A stretch of 64,000 nt of DNA from Massilia sp. MS-15 (GCF_020176695.1 NZ_JAIWIA010000005.1:62001-126000); one strand, 5' to 3'. Shown: positions 8,429 to 18,777, counted from the stretch's first letter. A program made the numbers and translations. Notes: generated by a model not told the origin, from the letters alone.

Positions 8429-8809
8429 ATGCACGCACGCACCACGTCCGGCTTCACCCTGCTCGAAGTGCTGGTGGCCCTGGTCATCGTCGGCACCGCG
8501 CTCGGCGCCGGCCTGCGCGCGGTGGGCAGCCTGACCGCCAACAGCGACGGCTTGCGCGCCTCCATGATGGCGACCTGGTCGGCCGAGAACCGGCTGGTGC
8601 AGATCCGCCTCGGCCGGGAATTCCCGGAAGTCGGCAAGCGCAACTTCCCTTGCGCGCAGGGCGACCTGAACCTGGTCTGCGAAGAAGAAGTGCTGACCAG
8701 CCCGAACCCGCAATTGCGCCGGATCGAGGTCTCGGTGTTCGACGCCGAACGTCCCGAGCGCCGCATCGTCAAACTGGTCCAGCTCGTACTGAGGCCTGCC
8801 CGTACATGA
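8429..8809 (+). CDS. gspI: Type II secretion minor pseudopilin GspI
   Basis: 126 residues. The prepilin motif SGFTLLEVLVALVIVG lies near residues 7-22. The segment MATWSAENRLVQIRLG matches the GspI family signature, and the length is typical (about 120-130). It nucleates the pseudopilus tip with GspJ and GspK. Its TGA overlaps the ATG of gspJ (ATGA), indicating translational coupling. Confidence 0.94.
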   Translation: MHARTTSGFTLLEVLVALVIVGTALGAGLRAVGSLTANSDGLRASMMATWSAENRLVQIRLGREFPEVGKRNFPCAQGDLNLVCEEEVLTSPNPQLRRIEVSVFDAERPERRIVKLVQLVLRPART

Positions 8810-9441
8810 CGCCCGCCCGCACCCGCCATGGCCGCGCGCGCCGCGGCTTTACCCTGGTCGAACTGCTGGTGGCGATCAGCATCCTGGCCATCCTCGCCGT
8901 ACTCGGCTGGCGCGGCCTGGACGGCATCGTGCGCGCCCGCATCGCCCTGACCGAGCAGATGGAAGTCACGCGCGGCATGCAGCTCGCCTTTGCCCAAATG
9001 CAAAGCGACTGCGAGCACCTGGCCGGACGCGAGATCGTCGGCCGCCGGTCCAACCTGGCGTGGGACGACGGCCGCCTGACCCTGGTGCGCAAGGTCTACA
9101 ACGAGAACCAGCCCGCACAGCTGGTGGTCGTGAGCTACCGCGTGGTGGACGGCATCCTGGTGCGGCGCGAAACCCCCGGCACGCGCGACCTGGCCCAGCT
9201 CGAGGCGCTGTGGCAGGCCGCCGCCAGCGATGCGCCGTCCGAATCGGCGCCGCCGGTGGCGCTGCAGACCGGCGTGGCGGCGATGCAGGTCCAGGTCTGG
9301 CAGGCCAACGCCTGGCGTGCCGAGGTGCAGGGCGCGCCCGACGGCGCCCAGGCCCCGGACCCGGAAGGCATCCAGGTCGGCCTGACGGCGGCCGGGCTGG
9401 CCCAGCCCATGGTCAAGTCCTTCCTGCTGGGAGGTACCTGA
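8806..9441 (+). CDS. gspJ: Type II secretion minor pseudopilin GspJ
   Basis: 211 residues from the ATG that overlaps the gspI stop. The prepilin motif RGFTLVELLVAISILAILA is near residues 12-30. WRGLDGIV and the MQLAFAQMQSDCEHLA helix follow, then a beta-rich body with WDDGRLTLVRKVY. It is part of the tip complex with GspI and GspK. The stop overlaps the gspK start (TGATG). Confidence 0.93.
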   Translation: MTPARTRHGRARRGFTLVELLVAISILAILAVLGWRGLDGIVRARIALTEQMEVTRGMQLAFAQMQSDCEHLAGREIVGRRSNLAWDDGRLTLVRKVYNENQPAQLVVVSYRVVDGILVRRETPGTRDLAQLEALWQAAASDAPSESAPPVALQTGVAAMQVQVWQANAWRAEVQGAPDGAQAPDPEGIQVGLTAAGLAQPMVKSFLLGGT

Positions 9442-10499
9442 TGCGGCGGGCGCAGCACGTCCGGCGCCAGCGCGGCGTGGCGGTGGTCACCGCGCTGCTG
9501 CTGACCACGCTGGCGATCTCGATCGTCGCCAGCCTGTTCTGGCAGCAGCAGGTGCAGGTGCGCTCGATGGAAAACCAGCGCCTGCACCTGCAGACCAAGT
9601 GGATCCTGCGCGGCGCGCTCGACTGGGCCAGCCTGGTGCTACGCCAGGACGCCTACACCTCGCAATACACCTCGCTCGACCAGGTGTGGGCCACCCCGCT
9701 GGCCGAGACCCGGCTCGACCAGTACATCGAGCGCGAGCGGGTGGCGGGCGAAAACTTCGATGCTACGCTGTCCGGCAACATTCTCGACGCCACCTCGCGC
9801 TACAATCTCGCCAACCTGGCAAGGAACCGCAAGAAGGATGGCGAGCAGGTCCGGATCTTCGGCCGCCTGCTGGACAACCTGCGCCTCGACCGGCGCCTGG
9901 CCAACCGGGTGGCGGATTTCGTCGCCCAGGGGCAGCAGGTGGTGGCGCAGGTGGACCTGGACAATCCGAATCCGGTGGTGACGCCGGAGACCCAGGACGG
10001 GCAGGAGGCAACGGATCAGGACGGGGCCAACCCGGCGACCGCCCTGCCGCCGGTGCCGGCCACGGCGGGCGTGCCGATGCCCTTGCTGGGAGTGGACGAC
10101 CTGCTGGCGGTGGAGGGCGTCACACCCCAGGTGCTGGCGCAGCTGCGCCCCTTCCTGGTGGTGCTGCCGCAGCGGGCCGAGGTGACGAAGCTGAACGTGA
10201 ATACCGTACCGGCCGAGCTGCTGGCGGCGATCGTGCCGGGCATGTCGCTGTCCCAGGCCAACACCCTGGTGGCGCGGCGCAGGACGGCGGCGTGGCGCAC
10301 GCCGCTGGATTTCTCCAGCCAGGCGGGCGGCAGCGGCCAGCTGCCCACCGAGACCTGGGATGTCAAGAGCAGCTGGTTTATCGTACAGAGCCGTATCCGG
10401 CTCGACCGCGCGGCCCTGAATGCGGAAGCGCTCATCGAGCGTACTCCCGTCATCAGCGTCGGCGGAGGCACCAGGGTCATCTGGACCCGCCAGAACTAG
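9441..10499 (+). CDS. gspK: Type II secretion minor pseudopilin GspK
   Basis: 352 residues, the largest pseudopilin and the likely cap of the pseudopilus. The N-terminal RQRGVAVVTALLLTTLAI is a prepilin-type helix that lacks the glutamate at +5, which is the known hallmark of GspK. The body contains KWILRGALDWASLVLRQD and DATSRYNLANLA, and a helix-hairpin region with KLNVNTVPAELLAAIVPG near residues 250-268. A proline/alanine-rich stretch lies around residues 185-215. It starts inside the gspJ stop codon. Confidence 0.93.
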   Translation: MRRAQHVRRQRGVAVVTALLLTTLAISIVASLFWQQQVQVRSMENQRLHLQTKWILRGALDWASLVLRQDAYTSQYTSLDQVWATPLAETRLDQYIERERVAGENFDATLSGNILDATSRYNLANLARNRKKDGEQVRIFGRLLDNLRLDRRLANRVADFVAQGQQVVAQVDLDNPNPVVTPETQDGQEATDQDGANPATALPPVPATAGVPMPLLGVDDLLAVEGVTPQVLAQLRPFLVVLPQRAEVTKLNVNTVPAELLAAIVPGMSLSQANTLVARRRTAAWRTPLDFSSQAGGSGQLPTETWDVKSSWFIVQSRIRLDRAALNAEALIERTPVISVGGGTRVIWTRQN

Positions 10500-10515
10500 A
10501 AGAAAGCGAGACAGT

Positions 10516-11757
10516 TTGACGACTCTTTATATTCGGCACCCGGCCCGCGCGGAAGGCGAGGGCGCGCTGTGCCGCTTTGCGGTGGTGCACGATGGCGGCA
10601 GCATCGCGCAGCAGGGCGAGGGCGCCCTCGACAAGCTGGGCGACCTGGTCGCCGCCAGCCGCCGCGTGGTGGTGGTGCTGGCCGGCGCCGACGTCAGCCT
10701 GGTGCCGGTGCAGGCCCCGCCGCTGGCCGGCGCGCGCCTGCGCGCGGCGCTGCCGGCCCTGGTCGAGGAACACATCCTGGGCGACCCGCTCGACTGCGTG
10801 CTGGTGGCCGGCCCGGCCCTGCCGGACGGACGCCGTCCGGTGGCCGTGGTGCAGCGCGACTGGCTGGAACCGATCGTCCGTACCCTGCTGGGCATGGGCG
10901 CGCGCGCCGTGGCCGCCGTGCCGGCCCAGCTGTGCCTGCCCCTGCAGCCGGGCAGCGTCAGTGCCGCGATCGGCCACAATGAACTGCTGCTGCGCCAGGG
11001 CCAGTACGAAGGCTTCGGCCTGGCCCTGGACGGCAACCCGACACTGACCCTGCAGACGGCGCGCGCGCTGGCCGGCGACGCGCCCCTGCACCTGTACGTG
11101 CCCCCTGACCAGCGCGGCGAATACCAGGCCCTGCTGGCGGAGGCCGGTCCCGGCATCACCCTGGACAGCGAGGCCTGGGAACACTGGATCGCCGGCGCCC
11201 GCAGCAGCGGCATCGACCTGGTGCCCGGCCTGGGCACGGCCGGCGTCGCCCAGCGCGACTGGAGCCGCTGGCGCTGGCCGCTGCGCCTGGCGCTGGCCGC
11301 GATCGTGGTCAACATCGTCGGCCTCAACATCGAATGGATGCGCCTGGAGCGCGAAGCGGATGCGGTGCGGCAGGAGATGGCGCAGACCTTCCGCAGCGCC
11401 TACCCGGGCCAGCCGGTGATCGATCCGGTGGCGCAGATGCGCCAGAACATCGCGCGCGCCAAGGCCGCCAGCGGCCAGGTCAGCCAGGAAGAATTCGGCT
11501 GGATCGCCGGCGCCTTCGGCGAGGCGGTGCGCGGCCTCGGGCGTCCGCCCGGGATTGCCTCAATGGAGTTCCGGGAACGGACCCTGACCGTGCGGGTCAA
11601 ACCCGACAGCATCGACCCGGCCTCGACCGGCCAATTGCGCGCCGCCCTCGGCGCGCGCAACCTGGGCCTGGAAGAGACGCCGCCGGCCACCTGGGTCATC
11701 CGCAGCACCGGCCCCGCGGCCGCGCCCGCAGCCGCCACGACAGGAGCGACGCCATGA
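10516..11757 (+). CDS. gspL: Type II secretion inner-membrane protein GspL
   Basis: 413 residues from a TTG start (MTTLYIRHPA), chosen because upstream ATG codons lie inside gspK and an AGAAAGCGAG region precedes it. It has a cytoplasmic actin-like domain (about 1-245), one transmembrane helix (LRLALAAIVVNIVGLNI, about 255-272), then a coiled and ferredoxin-like periplasmic domain. GspL recruits the ATPase GspE to the inner membrane and pairs with GspM. Its stop overlaps the gspM start (ATGA). Confidence 0.92.
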   Translation: MTTLYIRHPARAEGEGALCRFAVVHDGGSIAQQGEGALDKLGDLVAASRRVVVVLAGADVSLVPVQAPPLAGARLRAALPALVEEHILGDPLDCVLVAGPALPDGRRPVAVVQRDWLEPIVRTLLGMGARAVAAVPAQLCLPLQPGSVSAAIGHNELLLRQGQYEGFGLALDGNPTLTLQTARALAGDAPLHLYVPPDQRGEYQALLAEAGPGITLDSEAWEHWIAGARSSGIDLVPGLGTAGVAQRDWSRWRWPLRLALAAIVVNIVGLNIEWMRLEREADAVRQEMAQTFRSAYPGQPVIDPVAQMRQNIARAKAASGQVSQEEFGWIAGAFGEAVRGLGRPPGIASMEFRERTLTVRVKPDSIDPASTGQLRAALGARNLGLEETPPATWVIRSTGPAAAPAAATTGATP

Positions 11758-12284
11758 AGGCCGCCACCAATCTCCGCACCCAGGCCGCCGCCCTGCGCGA
11801 GCGCGCACTCGCCTGGTGGCTGGCACGCACCGACCAGGAGCGCAAGTTCCTGGCCGTGGGCGGGGCCATCGCGCTGGTCGCGCTGGTCTACGCGCTGCTG
11901 CTGGCGCCCGCCATCGAAGGCCGCGACCGCCTGCGCCGCTCGCTGCCGGAGCTGCGCCAGCAGGCCGCCCAGCTGCAGACCCTGGCCGCCGAAGCCTCGG
12001 CCCTGGCCGCGAACCCGGCGCCCCAGGTACCGCCGATGACGGCCGAGGCCCTGAACGCCAGCATGGCCCAGTACAGCCTGAAGGCGGGCTCGCTGACCAT
12101 GACCGGCGAATACGCCAAGCTCCAGTTCAACGGCGTGTCCTTCGCCAACCTGGTGACCTGGCTCGATGCCCAGCGCCGCGAGAACCGGGTGCAGGTGCAG
12201 GACGCCGCCTTTACCGCCCTGGGCGCCGCCGGCCAGGTCGACGCCACCCTCACGCTGCGCCAGGCCAGCGCCTCGGCCCCATGA
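11754..12284 (+). CDS. gspM: Type II secretion inner-membrane protein GspM
   Basis: 176 residues. A short cytoplasmic N-terminus with WWLARTDQERKFL comes before a transmembrane helix (about residues 30-48), followed by a periplasmic coil and small beta/alpha domain ending in VDATLTLRQA. This matches GspM topology. It forms the assembly platform with GspL, GspF and GspC. It overlaps gspL upstream and gspN downstream by four bases each. Confidence 0.9.
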   Translation: MKAATNLRTQAAALRERALAWWLARTDQERKFLAVGGAIALVALVYALLLAPAIEGRDRLRRSLPELRQQAAQLQTLAAEASALAANPAPQVPPMTAEALNASMAQYSLKAGSLTMTGEYAKLQFNGVSFANLVTWLDAQRRENRVQVQDAAFTALGAAGQVDATLTLRQASASAP

Positions 12285-13054
12285 GGCGCGCACTGCTGTG
12301 GCTGGTGCTGGTGCTGCTGGCCGTGCTGCTCACGGTGCTGGCCTTCCTGCCCGCGTCCTGGCTCGGACCGCTGGTCGAGCGCCAGACCGGCGGCCGTTTG
12401 ACGCTCGGGGATGCGCAGGGTACGCTGTGGAACGGCTCGGCCTTCGTCGGCGGCGCGCCGGGCGAGGGCGGGGCCGTCACGCCGCTGCTGCCGGGACGTT
12501 TTTCCTGGCGCCTGTCGCCGCTGGTGCTGTTCGGCCAGGTCGACATGGAAATCGCCAACCCGCAGGCGCTGGCCCATCCGGTGCGCATCGACGGCAGCTG
12601 GTCGCAGTGGCAGGTGAGCAGCGGCGAACTGCTGCTGCCGGCCGCCGGGCTGGCCGGACTCGGCGCGCCGCTCAACACGCTGGCGCCGACCGGCACCATC
12701 CGCCTGGTGTGGAACACCCTGGACCTGCTGCGCCAGCCGAATGCGGTGGCGGTGCAGGGCAGGACGGTATTGAGCATGAGCGACATGGGTTCGCGCATGT
12801 CGCCGATCCGGCCGCTGGGCAGCTACGAAATGGCCTTCGACTGGCGCGGCAGCCAGGCCGACCTGAGCCTGCGCACGGTACGCGGGGCCTTGCTGCTGTC
12901 GGGCTCGGGTATGCTGCGCAATGGCCGGCTGCGCTTTTCCGGCCAGGCATCGGCCGCCGAAGGATATGAACAGACGCTGGGCAATATGCTCAACCTGCTG
13001 GGCCAGCGCCGCATGGTGAACGGCAAAAACATAATCGCACTCGAGTTCAGATAA
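12281..13054 (+). CDS. gspN: Type II secretion protein GspN
   Basis: 257 residues. An N-terminal membrane helix (about 3-22) is followed by the family opening WLGPLVERQTGGRLTLGDAQ and GTLWNGSA, then a beta-rich periplasmic body with FSWRLSPLVLFGQ. GspN is present only in some type II systems and its precise role is unsettled. The stop overlaps the gspD start (TAATG), so the operon continues directly from N into D. Confidence 0.9.
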   Translation: MRRALLWLVLVLLAVLLTVLAFLPASWLGPLVERQTGGRLTLGDAQGTLWNGSAFVGGAPGEGGAVTPLLPGRFSWRLSPLVLFGQVDMEIANPQALAHPVRIDGSWSQWQVSSGELLLPAAGLAGLGAPLNTLAPTGTIRLVWNTLDLLRQPNAVAVQGRTVLSMSDMGSRMSPIRPLGSYEMAFDWRGSQADLSLRTVRGALLLSGSGMLRNGRLRFSGQASAAEGYEQTLGNMLNLLGQRRMVNGKNIIALEFR

Positions 13055-15405
13055 TGAATAACACATTCCGTACCACCGCACGCCCGACCCGCCGCCTGCC
13101 GGCGCTGCGCCGCCTCGCCGCCGGCGCCATGCTGTGCTGCTTCGCCACCACCACCGTGGGCAGCCTGGTCGCCCTGCCGGCCCGGGCCCAGGACAGTGCG
13201 AACGCCGCGGCGCTGAGCTTCGTCAACGCCGACATCGAGTCGGTGATCAAGGCGATCGGCCACTACACCGGCATGACCTTCATCATCGACCCGCGCGTCA
13301 AGGGCACGATCACGCTGGTGTCGGAACGGTCGCTGACCAAGACCCAGGCCTTCGCCCTGCTGACCTCGACCCTGCGCCTGCAGGGCTATGCCGTGGTCAC
13401 CAGCGGCGACGGCTATGCCAAGGTGGTGCCGGAAGCGGAAGCCAAGGCGCAATCCTCGCCGACCCAGGTGGGCGGCGTGCGCGCCAGCCGCGCCACCGGC
13501 GACCAGATCGCCACCCAGGTGTTTTATTTGTCCTACGAATCGGCGGCCAACCTTACCGCCGTGCTGCGGCCCCTGATCTCGCCGAACAATTCGATCATGG
13601 CGAACCCGGGCAACAACACCCTGGTCATCACCGACTACGCCGACAACCTGCGGCGCCTGGCCAAGATCATCGCCGCGCTCGACACGCCGGTGGCGGCCGA
13701 CCTCGACGTGATCCCGATCCGCAACGCGATCGCCAGCGACATCGCGACCCTGGTCACGCGCCTGATGGAACCGAGCGGGGCCGGCGACTCCGGCCGCGTC
13801 ACCGTGCTGGCCGATCCGCGCACCAACTCGGTGGTGGTGCGTGCGCCCTCGCAGGCGCGCGCCAACCTGGCCAAGTCGCTGATTGCGCGCCTCGACCAGC
13901 AGACTTCGACGCAGGGCAATATCCACGTCGTCTACCTGAAGAATGCCGACGCCTCGCGCGTGGCCCAGACCCTGCGCGCCGTGGTGTCGCAGGACGCATC
14001 CGCGGTGCCGGTGCAGCAGCAGGGCACCTCGGGCGGTTCGATCCAGGCGGGCGCCACCACCGGCACCGGCGGCACGGGCGGCCTCGGCGGCCAGCAGGGC
14101 CAGCAGAGCAGCATCGGCATGGGCGGCACCGGCAATACCTACGGCCAGCAGAGCCAGCTCACCGCGGGCGGGGCCGCCGGCGGCCAGGGTTCCGGCTTCA
14201 TCCAGGCCGACGCCTCGACCAACAGCCTGATCATCACGGCGCCGGACGCCGTGTACCGCAACCTGCGCAGCGTCATCGACCAGCTCGACGTGCGCCGCGC
14301 CCAGGTCTACATCGAGGCGCTGGTGGTCGAGGTCACGTCCAACAAGGCGTCCGAATTCGGTGTGCAGTGGATCGGCGCCTCGGGCGACAACGACAGCAAG
14401 TACCGCGTTGGTGGCGTGCAATCCTTCACTGGCGGCGCCCAGGGCAGCAGCATCCTGAACCTGGCGGCGGCGGCGCGCAGCGGCCTGTCCGGCACCAGCC
14501 TGCCGACCGTCCCGGGCGGCCTGACCTTCGGCCTGTTCCGCCAGGTGGGCGGCGAACTCGGCCTGGGCGCGGTGGCGCGCGCCCTTGAAAACGATGGCAA
14601 CGCCAACATCTTGTCGACACCGAACATGATCACGCTGGACAACGAGCTGGCGACGATCAAGGTGGGGCAGAACGTTCCGATCATCACCGGCTCTTACACC
14701 ACCACGGCGACCACCGGCGGCGGCAATCCGTTCACCACGGTCGACCGGCGCGACGTCGGCCTGCTGCTCAAGGTGCGTCCGCAGATCTCGGAAGGGGGCA
14801 CGATCAAGATGTCGATCTACCACGAGAACTCGAGCGTCGACCCGTCCACCCGGAATGCACCGTCGGGACTGACTACCAACGTGCGCGCGATCGAAAGCAA
14901 TGTGCTGGCCGACGACGGCCAGATCATCGTGCTCGGCGGCCTGATCGAGGATACCGAGGGCGATGGCGAAGAGAAAGTACGCGGCCTGGGCGACATCCCG
15001 GTGCTGGGCAACCTGTTCAAGTACCGCAACCGCACCCGGGTCAAGACCAACCTGATGGTGTTCCTGCGCCCGGTGGTGGTGCGCAGCAAGGAAGCCTCGC
15101 ATGCGCTGGCCATGGACCGTTACGAATACATGCGCGCCGCCGGCGCTTCCGGCCAGATCTCGCAGGAGGATTCGGTCCTGCTGCGCAACCTGGGTTCGCC
15201 GCAGCTGCCGCCGCTGACGGGCGGCCAGCCGCCGGTGGGCGGCACCATGGCCACCGCGCCGGTGCAGGCGGCGCCGGCCGCCGGCAGCGCCCCGGGCGCC
15301 GCCACCGGCCAGGCGACCCAGGAGCAGATGCGGCGCGGACAGCCGGTACCACCGGTACAACCAGCCCCGCAGTTCCGCCCGGCGACGCCATCGAACCAGA
15401 AATAA
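13054..15405 (+). CDS. gspD: Type II secretion outer-membrane secretin GspD
   Basis: 783 residues. A long signal peptide (about 1-42) precedes the N0 domain opening [20 protein letters not shown], then the N1-N3 repeats. The N3 region carries a glycine/glutamine-rich loop (about residues 322-382) that breaks the otherwise regular domain. The secretin core follows ([19 protein letters not shown], and [10 protein letters not shown] near residue 545), ending in the S-domain region. The last 60 residues are proline, alanine and glutamine rich. It forms the multimeric outer-membrane channel. No pilotin gene was seen nearby. Confidence 0.97.
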   Translation: MNNTFRTTARPTRRLPALRRLAAGAMLCCFATTTVGSLVALPARAQDSANAAALSFVNADIESVIKAIGHYTGMTFIIDPRVKGTITLVSERSLTKTQAFALLTSTLRLQGYAVVTSGDGYAKVVPEAEAKAQSSPTQVGGVRASRATGDQIATQVFYLSYESAANLTAVLRPLISPNNSIMANPGNNTLVITDYADNLRRLAKIIAALDTPVAADLDVIPIRNAIASDIATLVTRLMEPSGAGDSGRVTVLADPRTNSVVVRAPSQARANLAKSLIARLDQQTSTQGNIHVVYLKNADASRVAQTLRAVVSQDASAVPVQQQGTSGGSIQAGATTGTGGTGGLGGQQGQQSSIGMGGTGNTYGQQSQLTAGGAAGGQGSGFIQADASTNSLIITAPDAVYRNLRSVIDQLDVRRAQVYIEALVVEVTSNKASEFGVQWIGASGDNDSKYRVGGVQSFTGGAQGSSILNLAAAARSGLSGTSLPTVPGGLTFGLFRQVGGELGLGAVARALENDGNANILSTPNMITLDNELATIKVGQNVPIITGSYTTTATTGGGNPFTTVDRRDVGLLLKVRPQISEGGTIKMSIYHENSSVDPSTRNAPSGLTTNVRAIESNVLADDGQIIVLGGLIEDTEGDGEEKVRGLGDIPVLGNLFKYRNRTRVKTNLMVFLRPVVVRSKEASHALAMDRYEYMRAAGASGQISQEDSVLLRNLGSPQLPPLTGGQPPVGGTMATAPVQAAPAAGSAPGAATGQATQEQMRRGQPVPPVQPAPQFRPATPSNQK

Positions 15406-15412
15406 GCTGACC

Positions 15413-16834
15413 ATGAACAATTTGTTGCCTTTCGCCTTCGCCCGTGACCACGGCGTGCTGGCGCGCGGCGGAGATGAACCCGGCCAGGCAGTCGAAGTGC
15501 TGGTGTCCGGCGCCACGGCGCCGAGCGCGATCGCGGAAGTCTCGCGCCGCTTCGGCCGCATCACCCTGCGCCGCCTCGAACGCGGCGAGCTCGACGACGC
15601 CATCGCCAAGGCCTATGCCGGCGCCGGCGGCGACGCCTCGCAGGTGGTGGACGAATTCGACGCCGACCTCGACCTGACCCGCCTGCTGCAGGACGTGCCC
15701 GCCATCGAAGACCTGCTGGAATCCTCGGACGACGCGCCGGTGATCCGCATGATCAATGCGCTGCTGACGCAGTCGCTGCGCGAAGGCGCGTCCGACATTC
15801 ATATCGAGCCCTTCGAGCAAACGTCGGTCGTGCGCTTTCGCGTCGACGGCGCGCTGCGCGACATCGTGCGCCCGAAGAAGGCGATCCACGCGTCCCTGAT
15901 TTCGCGTATCAAGATCATGTCGCAGCTCGACATTGCCGAGAAGCGCCTGCCGCAGGACGGCCGTATCACCCTGCGCATCGGCGGTAAACCGGTCGACGTG
16001 CGCGTCTCGACCCTGCCCACCGGGCACGGCGAGCGCGCGGTGCTGCGCCTGCTGGACAAGGAAGCGGGCCGCCTCGACCTGGGCCACCTGGGCATGAGCC
16101 CGGACATGCTGCCCCAGTTCGACCGCCTGATCAACCAGCCGCACGGCATCGTGCTGGTCACCGGCCCCACCGGTTCCGGCAAGACCACCACGCTGTACGC
16201 GGCGCTGTCGCGCCTGAACGCGTCGACCACCAACATCATGACGGTGGAAGACCCGATCGAATACGACCTCAACGGCGTCGGCCAGACCCAGGTCAACGCC
16301 AGGATCGACATGAGCTTCGCCAAGGCCCTGCGCGCGATTTTGCGCCAGGACCCGGACGTGATCATGATCGGCGAGATCCGCGACCTGGAAACGGCGCAGA
16401 TCGCGGTGCAGGCCTCGCTCACCGGCCACCTGGTGCTGGCCACCCTGCACACCAATGACGCGGCCTCGGCCGTGACGCGCCTGCTGGACATGGGCATCGA
16501 GCCGTTCCTGCTGTCGTCCTCGCTGCTGGGCGTGATGGCGCAGCGCCTGGTGCGCAAGCTCTGCGTGCACTGCCGGGTCAGCGACGCCAGTGGCTGGCAC
16601 GCGGTCGGCTGCGAGCGCTGCGGCCACACCGGCTACCACGGCCGGGTCGGCGTCTACGAGCTGCTCGAGACCACCGAGGAAATCCGCGCCCAGATCCACA
16701 ACCAGGCCTCGGAAGCCGAGATCCGCGCCGCCGCCCAGAAGACCGGCATGAAGATGATGCGCGAGGACGGCGAGCGCTGGCTGCGCGATGGCACCACCAC
16801 CCGCGCCGAGCTGGTGCGCGTGACCAAGGACTGA
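15413..16834 (+). CDS. gspE: Type II secretion ATPase GspE
   Basis: 473 residues. N-terminal GspL-binding part, then [12 protein letters not shown] and [21 protein letters not shown]. The Walker A motif [13 protein letters not shown] is near residue 250, the Asp and Walker B regions ([18 protein letters not shown]) follow, and the His box is in [14 protein letters not shown]. The four-cysteine zinc module is intact, with CVHC near 384 and CERC near 402. It is the cytoplasmic hexameric motor that powers pseudopilus assembly. It lies 7 bases after gspD and 16 before gspF. Confidence 0.97.
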   Translation: MNNLLPFAFARDHGVLARGGDEPGQAVEVLVSGATAPSAIAEVSRRFGRITLRRLERGELDDAIAKAYAGAGGDASQVVDEFDADLDLTRLLQDVPAIEDLLESSDDAPVIRMINALLTQSLREGASDIHIEPFEQTSVVRFRVDGALRDIVRPKKAIHASLISRIKIMSQLDIAEKRLPQDGRITLRIGGKPVDVRVSTLPTGHGERAVLRLLDKEAGRLDLGHLGMSPDMLPQFDRLINQPHGIVLVTGPTGSGKTTTLYAALSRLNASTTNIMTVEDPIEYDLNGVGQTQVNARIDMSFAKALRAILRQDPDVIMIGEIRDLETAQIAVQASLTGHLVLATLHTNDAASAVTRLLDMGIEPFLLSSSLLGVMAQRLVRKLCVHCRVSDASGWHAVGCERCGHTGYHGRVGVYELLETTEEIRAQIHNQASEAEIRAAAQKTGMKMMREDGERWLRDGTTTRAELVRVTKD

Positions 16835-16850
16835 GCCCAGGACCGACCCG

Positions 16851-18071
16851 ATGCCAGCATTTCGCTACGAGGCCGTCGACGCCGGCGGCGCTACCAGGAA
16901 GGGCGTGGTCAACGCCGACAGCCCGCGCTCGGCACGCGCCGATCTGCGGACCCAGGGCCTGACGCCGCTCTCGGTCGAGCAGATCGCGGCCCAGGTCGAC
17001 GCCAGCGGCGCGACCCGCTCGCGCGGCCTGGGCGAGCGCCTGTCGCAGGTCGAGCTGGCGCTGTTCACGCGCCAGCTGGCCAGCCTGCTCGAGGCCGGGC
17101 TGCCGCTGGAACAGGCGTTTACCGCGCTGCTGGAACAGGCCGAGCGGCCCTACGTGCGCGACCTGATCGCCTCGATCCGCTCGGAAGTCATCGGCGGCTC
17201 GGCCTTTTCCAGCGCGCTGGCGCGCCACCCGCGCGACTTCGCCGAGATCTACCGCGCCCTGGTGTCCTCGGGCGAGCAGATCGGCCAGCTGTCGCGCGTG
17301 CTGTCGCGCCTGGCGGACTACATCGAGCGCCGCAACGCGCTGGTGCAGAAGGTGCGCCTGGCCTTCACCTACCCGGCCATCGTCACCGTGGTGGCGTTTG
17401 CCATCGTGATCTTCCTGCTTACCTACGTGGTGCCGCAGATCGTCTCGGTGTTCGCGAATACCAAGCAGAAGCTGCCTTTCCTCACCGTGATGATGCTGGC
17501 GATCTCCGACTTCTTGCTGGCCTACGGCATTTATGTCGGCATCCTGCTGGTGGGGGCCTTCTGGCTATGGCGGCGCGCGCTGCGCAACCCGGACCTGAAA
17601 CGCCGCTGGCACACCTGGCTGCTGAGTGCCCCGGTCTACGGAAAATTCGAGCGCAGCCTGAACACGGCGCGCTTCGCCAGCACGCTGGCGATCACCACCG
17701 GTTCCGGCGTGCCCATCCTGCGCGCGCTGGAGACCAGCCGCGACACCCTGTCGAACGTGGCGATGCGCGAGCTGGTCGAGTCGGCCACCGCCAGCGTGCG
17801 CGAAGGCGTCAGCCTGGCGCGCGCGCTGTCGGCGCAGAAGCATTTCCCGCCGATGCTGGTGCACATGATCCGCGCCGGCGAGATCACCGGCGAGCTGCCC
17901 GCCATGCTGGAGCGCGCCGCCAACTCGCAGCAGGCCGACCTCGAGCGCCGCACGCTCACCATCGCCGGCCTGCTGGAGCCGGTGCTGATCCTGGCCATGG
18001 GCCTGGTGGTGCTCCTGATCGTGCTGGCGGTGCTGATGCCGATCATCGAGATCAACCAGCTGGTGCGCTAA
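16851..18071 (+). CDS. gspF: Type II secretion inner-membrane platform protein GspF
   Basis: 406 residues with the two repeated GspF domains: LALFTRQLASLLEAGLPLEQAF (about 66-87) and TARFASTLAITTGSGVPILRAL (about 270-291). Membrane helices are about 170-195, 220-240 and 372-395. It is the integral core of the assembly platform and contacts GspE and GspL. Full length and in frame. Confidence 0.96.
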   Translation: MPAFRYEAVDAGGATRKGVVNADSPRSARADLRTQGLTPLSVEQIAAQVDASGATRSRGLGERLSQVELALFTRQLASLLEAGLPLEQAFTALLEQAERPYVRDLIASIRSEVIGGSAFSSALARHPRDFAEIYRALVSSGEQIGQLSRVLSRLADYIERRNALVQKVRLAFTYPAIVTVVAFAIVIFLLTYVVPQIVSVFANTKQKLPFLTVMMLAISDFLLAYGIYVGILLVGAFWLWRRALRNPDLKRRWHTWLLSAPVYGKFERSLNTARFASTLAITTGSGVPILRALETSRDTLSNVAMRELVESATASVREGVSLARALSAQKHFPPMLVHMIRAGEITGELPAMLERAANSQQADLERRTLTIAGLLEPVLILAMGLVVLLIVLAVLMPIIEINQLVR

Positions 18072-18093
18072 CGCGAACAATAACAAGGAAACC

Positions 18094-18753
18094 ATGAACA
18101 AGCGTTTGCCTCTCCTGTTTACCCTGCTGGCGCTGGTGCTGCTGGCGGCCTCGGTCGCCTACTGGTTCCTGCAGCTGTACAAGCCGGCCCAGCGCCCGCT
18201 GGCGCCGCCACCGGCCATGGCCCAGGCCGAGCCGAGCCCGGAAGCGGCGGCTTACCTGTTCGGTGGACAGCCGACGGCAGTGGCGATTTCCAACTACCAG
18301 CTCACCGGCATCATCGCGGCCGGCCCCAACAGCGCGGTGATCCTGGTAGCCGAAGGTTCGCCGCCGATGGCGGTGCGGATCGGGCGCGAGATCGTGCCGG
18401 GCGTGACGGTGGCCGAAGTACATCCGCGCTACGTGATGCTGTCCGAAGGCGGCGTTCTGAAGCGGGTCGACCTGGCGCCCGATACCGGATCTTCGTCCGG
18501 TGGCATGCCGCCGCCGCCGCAGCCGGTCGTCATGCCGGACGCCGACACCCAGGCCGGACCCGGCGCCGTCACGGTGCCGCCCACGATGCAGTCGGTGCCG
18601 CCACCGGGCGGTGGACCGCAGGGCACGCCGACCACGCCGGAGAATGCGCAGCCGGTGGCCGAACCGCCGGTGGATCCCGGCGTGCCGCAGGCACCGCCGC
18701 CGCAAGGCGCTGCGCCGGGCAGCCCGGTGGCGCAGCCCAGCCAGGTGCAATGA
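18094..18753 (+). CDS. gspC: Type II secretion inner-membrane protein GspC, no PDZ domain
   Basis: 219 residues. A transmembrane helix is at about 7-27, followed by the homology region (about 45-128) with YQLTGIIAAGPNSAVILVAE and GREIVPGVTVAEVHPRYVML. It then runs into a proline- and alanine-rich tail of about 90 residues in place of a PDZ or coiled-coil domain. GspC links the inner-membrane platform to the secretin N-domains. It is the last gene of the operon, placed after gspF rather than before gspD as in many systems. A hairpin with a T-rich tail directly follows the stop. Confidence 0.88.
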   Translation: MNKRLPLLFTLLALVLLAASVAYWFLQLYKPAQRPLAPPPAMAQAEPSPEAAAYLFGGQPTAVAISNYQLTGIIAAGPNSAVILVAEGSPPMAVRIGREIVPGVTVAEVHPRYVMLSEGGVLKRVDLAPDTGSSSGGMPPPPQPVVMPDADTQAGPGAVTVPPTMQSVPPPGGGPQGTPTTPENAQPVAEPPVDPGVPQAPPPQGAAPGSPVAQPSQVQ

Positions 18754-18777
18754 ACGCCGCCCTGCGGCGTGTTTGTT
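18754..18777 (+). terminator. Terminator of the gsp operon
   Basis: The 7-bp stem ACGCCGC / GCGGCGT with a 3-base loop starts at the base after the gspC stop and is followed by GTTTGTTG. It is a short but well-placed intrinsic terminator. Confidence 0.7.

Noticed and set aside
12823-15609. A 928-codon open frame on the minus strand
   Set aside because: Antisense to gspD and gspE; composition is that of a shadow frame.
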